Under the pieces are notes generated by a model. That model searched no databases, was not told the origin of the DNA, and saw only the letters and a program-made list of their open reading frames with translations. A DNA stretch of 64,000 bases, from NCBI GenBank assembly GCA_022113835.1, contig JAILWY010000014.1, forward strand, positions 14,443,501 to 14,507,500, in the 5' to 3' direction. Origin of the DNA: Atopsyche davidsoni. Taxonomy: Eukaryota; Arthropoda; Insecta; Trichoptera; Hydrobiosidae. The translations under genes and the position numbers were made by a program. Positions 58,049 through 64,000 of the stretch are shown here, piece after piece; positions within the stretch are counted from its first letter, which is position 1; the number at the start of each line of letters is the position of its first letter.

Positions 58049-58261
58049 CTTGCAGCGACACGTGACACACTTCTGCTCGCCATGAGAGTGTATGGTAGGA
58101 TGCCACTCGTAGCCGTTGTGAAAGGGACCTCCCACAGGGTATCTACATCCCCCGGCAGCCACAATCTCCTCGGGGGTCCGGCGAGACACCAGCCCTAACT
58201 GCGAGCCTTCGTCCTTCAGCTCTCCTGCCAGCGAGCCTTTGTCTATCGCTTCTTTTTTAGA
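58049..58261 (-). CDS. sog: sog exon 9 (linker and start of vWC4)
   Basis: The acceptor is TTTTTGTTGTAG|TCT and the donor TGCAAG|GTTTGT; 71 codons, phase 0. A charged linker (SKKEAIDKGSLAGELKDEG) leads to GGCRYPVGGPFHNGYEWHP and KCVTCRCK, the first four Cys of vWC4. Six Cys and a stop are still required, so at least one more exon must follow at lower coordinates or outside the window. Confidence 0.88.
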
Positions 58262-61200
58262 CTACAACAAAAATTATTGAATAAAAAATTTGACTCACTA
58301 TAGTGCATATCAAGTTTGAAAGACCACAGAAATAAAACTGTAACTAAGCAGTACGTGAGATTAAGAGAAAATGACTACACGTACCTCAGGACACACCCTG
58401 CAGCAAGCCTTTCTATCTGGCCTGATGGCTTCCTTGTCGGGACAGGTAAGAGGTGGACATGACACACGAGGACACCTAACGGTGAGCGTCCTCGGTTCGC
58501 AGGTGCAGATAGCGCAAGTGTCAAATCCACCAGGAGGGAGGTACGGATGCCAAGACTGTCCCGCAGGGTGGAACTGACCGGCAAGATGACAGCCGCGAGT
58601 CGAGGACGAGTTCAAGTCCTGAAGCGTTGAGTCTGAAACAGTTGAAATAAGACCAGATACTTTATCAATCGTAAAGATTTTATAGTTTAAACATGGTTTG
58701 TAAGAAAGAAGAATTGCAAAAGACAACTTGTCTGATTGGGGATTGTGACAAGTCAATGAGTGTATAAAAATATTGAAATTATCCCTTAAGATTAAGAGAA
58801 TATATGATTATTGTAGATGCTTACTGGCACAAGTAGCACAGCATTCTCCGTGTGGTATTGAGACTCTGGCTCCGCAAGTGACGGGTGGACAGCGGATGAC
58901 GTCACACCTCACTCTTCCATGGTGGCACGAGCACATGGTGCATGGCTTGAAGCAAGTAAAATATATTATTTAAACATATGTGATAGCATAGTTATCACAT
59001 AAAAACACATTTCATGCACTTACAGGAGTAACATTAGAAGTTTTTATCTGACAAGCCAGAAATTCTTTAGAAATTTTTAACAGTTCTGATATTTTTTTTT
59101 TGCAGAAATAGAAACAATGAAGTCAATATCTAATATATATAATAGCCATTGTGTGTATGTGTGTATGTTTCGATTTTTGGTTTTCTATAGAATATCTTAA
59201 AAGATACAACGCTGATTTTTTGCACGTAAGTTTAGTAAATTTTTCCGCAGCTATGTGCCGAATTTCAAGACGATAGGATAATATTTTTATTCATAAACTA
59301 ATTTAATAAAATTATAAAATATGCTTTAGCGAGTTTCAATATAGGATTTTGTTGTTCACCGCGAGAATTTCAAATTTAGAACTTTTACAAAAAAACAAAT
59401 TTTGATGCTTCGTAGAAATTTTCAGTTTATGTCAGCTTGACACAAGTACCAATTTTATTTTTTTATCGAAATTGCGTTAGAAATTATTAATCACATCATT
59501 AATAACTCAAAATACCTCCGAAAACGTCATTCTGTGACGGGCAACTTTTCTAGTATTTTATATAAAATATGATGCCTTTTAGGTGAGTTTATGAAGTCAG
59601 AGCTATCAATAGATTTTATGAATTTGTGTACCTCGTTGAGGGATCTCCACTGGTTGCCGTCATTATAAAAGCTTCCTTGGTGGACACAAGAGGCAGCTTC
59701 TCCGAGGGAGTTATCAGCAGAGTTGGGATGTGATGGTACAGAAGGAACTTCGTTGTCAGTATATTGAGTGAGACAAGATTCAGGGATTTTCATCTGCGAA
59801 AGACAAGACAAAGATTAAACTAAGGAAAATTGTGTATTAAAATCAATGCCACCCAAAGCAAAAAACCATTTAAAATGAATTTGCAAGACAAACATCTTAC
59901 TAAAATATAATTATATTAGTGAAATTATGATAGTAATTAAGTATTGTTACCTGATAGATAAAATATTTTCAAGGCATAATTTTTTTTCAGAAAATCAGTG
60001 CAATTATTAAGTTAACAACCCCGTCTTCTACATTGCTTGTGGGCTTTTAAATATTATTAAAAAATTGCTTGTGGGCTTTTAAATAGATTAAAAAATTTAT
60101 TGGTTTAAAACAACATTATTTGAAAATATTTATACAACGGAAGTCCAAATGAGATCACATAATTTAGTCTCATAGATTGCATAAAATATTATTTTACTTG
60201 TTAATGACGTGTATTTATTTGCTATCAATTTACTGTTTTTATTAGCTTGATTTTTTGTCACAAAAACAGTATATTATTAATCCATATTTGATAATCACTC
60301 AGTCTCTCAAACTATTTAAATAATAAATTAAAAAACACTTTTGTCAATCAAAACACCCACAGTTAATAAGTAAAATATTGTTTTTCGTAACCTTGACATA
60401 TTTTACGGTTTAGTAATTATTTTTTACTTTAATCAGTCTTTCGGGAATTCGGACACATGTTTTACATTTTATCTGCCAATTATAAATAAATATGATATCA
60501 AATATAGTGACCTTCCTTTCATTTCAGTATTTTATAATTTGATTATGTACCGGCTTAACAATTGCCCTGAGCAGGGTAATGTTGGAAAGTGGTTCTTTCA
60601 CCACCACTTCACATGATCCGGAATGCAGTCGTTTCAGGTCCATCTGCTCCGGCTGCAACATGGCTCCCTCTGGAGGATCCAGGTTCCCAAGTTTTCGATA
60701 AGTCACCGGCGCATTGTGAACCAACACCGGACGCAGAAGTAACCACAGTTCTAATGTGGCCAGACTAAGGCCTGATGCTGCGGGGCCGGCTATGGACACC
60801 TGAAAAGTATCACTTATTAAAGTTTGGAAAATACTATATAAATAAATAATAATGAAGAGCTTATATCATACCTATGGAGGTACATTTTAGAATAAAAGAG
60901 AAAATCACCTGTTATAAAAAACATAGGCGTCAAACAATAAACATTTCAGATAAGGCAATTAAATTGTTTTATCTCCCATATACCAAAAAGTAAAATAAAT
61001 ACAGAAGTGTATCTAACGTTTACTAACTTAATAGGATATAGCAGATTATTTCATTGTGAGCTCACTATTACCTGGATAAATAGAGTCCACAAGACCCACT
61101 ACGCTTGTTAATGTCCAGAATGCATAATTTAGAATCCATGAAAAACCTATTAATATGGTTGTAGTAATGCTCTTCTTATCTCAACATTCTTTGTTATTTT

Positions 61201-64000
61201 TAACTAAAAACGACCGTTATGGTGCTCCAATCAACTTCTCCAGTAGAATGCTCGATATTAGCAATTTAAGAATAATTAAGTCACATTATTATTGACACCT
61301 GTGGCGTCAGGTTTGTAACACATTTGCTATTATTTTGCAAACCGCTTTCATTTTCTAGCAAGTAAATTACGTTGAACATAAATTAGGAAAAACTCGAGTA
61401 ATATCTACGGTACGATCATTAAAATATATAAACTCAAAAGAAACGACGCGAAACTTGGCCATTACAGTATGACATCTGATAAAGTCGGACCATAAGGAAA
61501 GAGGGTGAGATTATAATAGACAAGTTTTCATTTAAAGAGAGAACGTCAATTTCCGTTGATTTCATTGGTCAATTTAAAAAAAAAAACGGGAAATGAGATT
61601 TGAGCCATTCGTTCATAGACAAAATATTTATTGATAAGACCGAAAAGCTGTAATCTAATAAGTCAAAACATAGCGAAAATTATCATCTTCGTTGCAGTAG
61701 TTTTATTATTATTTTTTTTTTTATTAACATTTCGGAATAAATAAAAGAAATATATTTTTAATATTATTCCACATTCACATACCTCCCATTGAACGCTGCA
61801 TTCATAGTCCACCGACAACCAAGCCATTCCCACGAGGTCAGCTGGTTGGGTCAGATCTGGCCTCTTCAGCAGCAGGGGTCCTTCGATGTCCATGGCATCC
61901 GCCACCGGTCTGGAGACCAGCTTTCCTCTCACCACGCTCTCGTCAGAATGGGTAACCACGTTCACCACCAGGTCTCCGGAGTAAAGAGGCTCCAGGACTT
62001 TCGGGCTCCTGCGATCGAGAGAGCCTACGGCGAGTCCGTCTCTAAAGAACTTGGTAATGTCCTCGAGATCAGCGCGACGCTTGTCGGTCTCGTCCACGAG
62101 GGTTATCATGGGGGACTCCATCATGTTTATCTCGTCAACCTGCGAAATAGGGAACAAACATTATTGTAACTATTCGGATTGATTGAATAAATAGTCTACT
62201 ATCAAATGTATCATCACAATTAATATCATAAATATAGTTATTTAATTTCTGTACATTTCCTCATTAATATACATACACAACACCAAGTTCTGAAAGATTA
62301 AGGTATAAACAGTGACTGCCGTGAGTGAATGAGTGACGTGAAATATTTGTAAATGTATGAAATACACCAAATAAAAAGATTGAACGTTTCAGATCATTTT
62401 TATCAATGAAAAATAATCTTAATATAAACAGCATGTACAATTGCATATTCGAGAACCTTGTGGTCTTCTTCGGGTGCCTCTCTTCAGAGAAGGTTGGCGA
62501 CCATCTCACAGTGTAGTGCATAAGTTCCCAAAGTGGTCAATATCGACTCCCAGGGGTCGATTAAGGCAAAAAATTTAATTGGGGGGTCCACGAACTATAA
62601 ATAGGGGTCTACAAGAGTGAATCCCATTGGCCATGTTGGCCACGATATTTTCGAAGATATGCACTTTGAGTTAACACAACTGAACGACTATTTCGACTAC
62701 CAGCGTCACTATTTCGGCGCGTTGTTTCAGTGTGAAGCATGGTTAAAATTGTATTGAACTATTGTTTCAAATTATATTTACTCAAGTCAATCGGTTGATA
62801 AATGTCAAAATTATTCAATGTTTACATACCAACATAAAATATGGCGCACCCTGTATATCAGATGTCAAAAATATGTTTGAAGTTGATGAATGTTATAAAA
62901 ATTCAATATAAGCAAGGCAACGAAAAACAGGAAAACTCGATAGGAGGTCGACGGGACAAAATAGTTTGGGAGCCTATGGTGTAGTGGGTCTCCGGATCCT
63001 TCTGCGCCGCAGTTTACAGTCTATGGTTGTTTGTAATGTTACCTGAACGTTATAGACGAGTTCGCCTTCCCTGCTCAGATGCAGCCAGGCCAGGCCGGAG
63101 GTGAGAGGGGGAGAGGCGCGGGCGGTGGAGGCGAGCGGGGCTACGAAGAGCTCGCAGGCCAGGCGGGGCAGGGCTGGTCCTCTCAAGGAAGCCTCGGCTC
63201 CTCGAGCGGCGCGGGCCCCCAGCGTGAGACGCCCTCGCGCCAGCAGCCGCAGGTCCGCGGCCGACACCGGAGACGACAGCTCGAGGATGTTCAGCTCGGA
63301 AGACGGCTTACGCACGTGGCGTATCTGGAGAACAAGAAAAAACACATTCAACCCTCAAGTCCACGTTGTTGCTGGTGCAGAGCGACCCCAACAGAAATAT
63401 ACGTCTCATTCTGATGATATTATTATTGTAGTAATTTTTTCAGAACGGCTCCCAGAAGTGCTGCTTACCTCTTCGAGTATAGTGACGTTCTTGTCGGGCA
63501 TCTCGAGGGTGATGACCACCGGCACGTTCGCCACGTCTCCGGGAGACAAGAGTCCCTTGAAGATCAGGGTGATGTGCAGGGAAGGCGCAGCGCCCGCCGA
63601 GGCGGAGATGGCTGCTGTTCCTCCTGCCTGGCCGTTCTCCATCTTCAGCAGAGAAGAGAACATTTCCGTCCCCAAAGCTCCGTGACTACAAAAAAATAAA
63701 TGAAGTTAAAACTGATTCACCTTCTGAAGCCAAGTTTATGAGTAAAGCTTTAGATAGGCACGATACCTGATAATTTGGCCGATGAGTTGAGGCTCCCCGT
63801 CTCCGGGCCAGACGAGGGCGGCTGAGAGTCTGCCGTCGCGGAGGGCGCGCCTGTAGTCGCGCGGCAGCCTCCTCCAGGCGCCTCCAGAGCGGCCAGCTAT
63901 GCGCACGGCGCTCGCCAGGGGCAGCTCCTGGAGGACGCTCCCCTGGGAGTCCAGCACCTGGAGGGCACGCGCGCCGGTGCCGCCTTCCAGGGCGTAGTGC
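58049..64000 (-). CDS. sog: short gastrulation (Sog/Chordin), nine exons, partial at both ends
   Basis: Sog is a secreted BMP antagonist. Chordin-family proteins bind Dpp/BMP ligands through vWC domains, are cut by Tolloid proteases, and pattern the dorsal-ventral axis. Exons in transcript order: >64000-63767, 63685-63469, 63324-63043, 62139-61783, 60799-60551, 59793-59632, 58945-58825, 58632-58385, 58261-58049. Every junction has GT and AG, and all phases agree, giving 694 codons. Order: CHRD-type repeats, then vWC2 (exons 6-7), vWC3 (exon 8) and the start of vWC4 (exon 9), as in the family layout vWC1-4xCHRD-vWC2-4. The signal anchor, vWC1 and first CHRD part lie beyond 64000. The end of vWC4 and the stop codon were not found. 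Introns carry hAT, element C and repeat A insertions. Confidence 0.9.
58385..58632 (-). CDS. sog: sog exon 8 (vWC3)
   Basis: The acceptor is CAACTGTTTCAG|AC and the donor CCTGAG|GTACGT. Two leading bases complete an Asn codon. All ten Cys of a vWC domain are in this exon: GCHLAGQFHPAGQSWHP, then DTCAICTCEPRTLTVRCP, VSCPPLTC and KACCRVCP. Confidence 0.92.
58825..58945 (-). CDS. sog: sog exon 7 (second half of vWC2)
   Basis: The acceptor is TTGCTTCAAG|CC and the donor TGTGCCA|GTAAGC; phase 0 in, phase 1 out. It encodes PCTMCSCHHGRVRCDVIRC, then PPVTC and ECCATC. With exon 6 this makes the full ten-Cys vWC pattern. Confidence 0.9.
58946..59631 (-). other. sog intron 6, carries element C copy 3
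   Basis: The intron holds element C at 59127-59554 in inverted orientation relative to copies 1 and 2, ending about 75 bp from exon 6. The rest is AT-rich with no feature. Confidence 0.6.
59127..59554 (-). mobile_element. Dispersed element C, copy 3 (about 428 bp)
   Basis: In reverse it starts ACTAGAAAAGTTGCCCGTCA with hairpin CGTCA-CAGAA-TGACG. It shares AAATCAGCGTTGTATCTTTT and CCTATCGTCTTGAAATTCGG with copies 1 and 2, and ends with (CA)n and ATTATATATATTAGAT. It is intermediate in length, with an internal deletion relative to copy 2. Confidence 0.7.
59632..59793 (-). CDS. sog: sog exon 6 (linker and first half of vWC2)
   Basis: The acceptor is TCTTTCGCAG|ATG and the donor AACGAG|GTACAC; 54 codons, phase 0. 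A Ser/Pro/Asn linker leads into CVHQGSFYNDGNQWRSLNE, the N-terminal strand of a vWC domain, with its first Cys and the G-x-x-W spacing. The remaining nine Cys are in exon 7. Confidence 0.85.
60032..60096 (+). repeat. Two-copy 32-bp tandem duplication in sog intron 5
   Basis: ATTGCTTGTGGGCTTTTAAA is followed by a near-identical copy 32 bp further on. The rest of this intron (59794-60550) is AT-rich with no other feature seen. Confidence 0.7.
60551..60799 (-). CDS. sog: sog exon 5 (last CHRD)
   Basis: The acceptor is ACTTTTCAG|GTG and the donor AAGCCG|GTACAT; 83 codons, phase 0. It encodes VSIAGPAASGLSLATLELWL, then MDLKRLHSGSCEVVVKEPLS, with the CHRD-type end L-H-S-G-x-C-x-V-x-V. It joins exon 4 as QWE|VSIAG and exon 6 as VKP|MKIP. 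Confidence 0.85.
60800..61782 (-). other. sog intron 4
   Basis: AT-rich, with no recognised repeat or frame. A non-repetitive patch near 61440-61520 is slightly GC-richer. Confidence 0.5.
61783..62139 (-). CDS. sog: sog exon 4 (CHRD)
   Basis: The acceptor is CCTATTTCGCAG|GTT and the donor TGGGAG|GTATGT; 119 codons, phase 0. It encodes ITLVDETDKRRADLEDIT, then LYSGDLVVNVVTHSDESVVR-GKLVSRP, a clear CHRD repeat end (G-D-L-V-V-N-V-x-T-x-S-x-x-x-x-x-R-G-K-L), and LVGMAWLSVDYECSVQWE, which continues into exon 5. Confidence 0.9.
62465..63022 (-). repeat. Repeat A copy, split by a hAT insertion
   Basis: On the left, TCTCTTCAGAGAAGGTTGGC-GACCATCTCA is the reverse complement of the A signature. On the right, GTGGGTCTCCGGATCCTTCT-GCGCCGCAGTTT matches the reverse of positions 15-55. 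Joining the two around the 8-bp duplication restores the A order, apart from a missing middle portion. Confidence 0.6.
62511..62986. mobile_element. hAT-type non-autonomous element with 8-bp target duplication, copy 2
   Basis: The element (62519-62978, 460 bp) begins CATAAGTTCCCAAAGTGG and ends ATAGTTTGGGAGCCTATG. A perfect GTGTAGTG direct repeat lies at 62511-62518 and 62979-62986. The interior blocks (GTGGTCAATATCGAC, CAATGTTTACATACCAACAT and GGTCGACGGGACAAAATAGT) match the copy at 20693-21154. Non-coding. Confidence 0.85.
63043..63324 (-). CDS. sog: sog exon 3 (CHRD)
   Basis: The acceptor is TTGTTCTCCAG|ATA and the donor TTCAG|GTAACA; 94 codons, phase 0 at both ends. It encodes IRHVRKPSSELNILELSS, an Ala/Arg/Leu-rich middle (LRLLARGRLTLGARAARG), and LAWLHLSREGELVYNVQ, the end-to-start join of neighbouring CHRD units. 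Very GC-rich coding produces long false frames on the other strand. A repeat A remnant starts about 20 bp past the donor. Confidence 0.85.
63325..63468 (-). other. sog intron 2 (short)
   Basis: A 144-bp intron, GTAAGC to TTCTCCAG. No feature inside. Confidence 0.7.
63469..63685 (-). CDS. sog: sog exon 2 (CHRD)
   Basis: The acceptor is TTTTTTTGTAG|T and the donor GAAGAG|GTAAGC. It encodes HGALGTEMFSSLLKMENG, then SLHITLIFKGLLSPGDV and VPVVITLEMPDKNVTILEE, the start and middle of a CHRD repeat (L-H-x-x-l-x-F-x-G-L). One leading base completes the codon from the previous exon. Confidence 0.85.
63686..63766 (-). other. sog intron 1 of window (short)
   Basis: An 81-bp intron, GTATCG to TTTGTAG, near the minimum size for insects. 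It supports the exon phases on both sides. Confidence 0.7.
63767..64000 (-). CDS. sog: sog exon 1 of window (CHRD), 5' end outside
   Basis: It reads HYALEGGTGARALQVLDSQG, then LPRDYRRALRDGRLSAALVW and LIGQII, a CHRD-type segment ending in the family's hydrophobic-G-x-I pattern. The donor is ATCAG|GTATCG. It ends in phase 2, and the next exon supplies the third base to make Ser. The frame is still open at the window edge. Confidence 0.85.

Larger units (their letters stand above)
62140..63042 (-). other. sog intron 3 with nested insertions
   Basis: A repeat A copy (62465-62518 and 62987 to about 63022, minus orientation) is split by the hAT element at 62519-62978. The remnant ends close to the exon 3 donor. 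The remainder (62140-62460) is AT-rich. Confidence 0.65.

Noticed and set aside
61789..62169. Plus-strand 126-codon frame
   Set aside because: A shadow of sog exon 4, which has splice sites, consistent phase and CHRD similarity.
63079..63685. Long plus-strand frames opposite sog exons 2 and 3 (111 and 194 codons)
   Set aside because: They are mirror frames of very GC-rich sog coding DNA, cross its splice junctions and have no motif.

Overview
This window is nuclear DNA from an animal, almost certainly an insect. The order cannot be settled from the sequence. Evidence: a spliced short gastrulation (Sog/Chordin) gene, a YL-1/VPS72 gene with animal-type splice and poly(A) signals, short TTAGG-like runs, and several transposon superfamilies common in insects (mariner, Tc-like, Tigger/pogo, piggyBac, hAT, non-LTR retrotransposons, tRNA-derived SINEs). 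By eye the DNA is strongly AT-rich, while the sog exons are GC-rich.

Layout. Positions 1-52790 hold no protein-coding gene that I can support. They contain decayed transposons, three dispersed repeat families (called A, B and C here), a tandem array of 200-bp units (27441-29750), a palindromic array of 403-bp tRNA-headed units (43331-45917), and single-copy-looking islands of higher GC that may be regulatory. Positions 52790-56060 hold YL-1 on the plus strand: a candidate 5' non-coding exon, a 5' intron carrying a piggyBac-type element, and one coding exon of 417 codons. Positions 56424-57866 are a dead Tigger element. From 58049 to the right edge, on the minus strand, lie nine consecutive coding exons of sog. 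All junctions carry GT/AG and all exon phases agree. They encode the last part of the CHRD region, vWC2, vWC3 and the first four cysteines of vWC4.

Genes together. YL-1 (a chromatin-remodelling subunit that handles H2A.Z) and sog (a secreted BMP antagonist) converge and have no evident functional link. The sog reading frame leaves the window at both ends: its 5' part lies beyond 64000, and the exon(s) that finish vWC4 were not found. The whole YL-1 gene may therefore sit inside the last sog intron.

The most unusual structures are the inverted 403-bp SINE-like array with 15-bp flanking repeats and a 4-nt junction overlap, the 200-bp array that shares sequence with the dispersed B element, and two mariner copies that share both a coding lesion and about 110 bp of flanking DNA.
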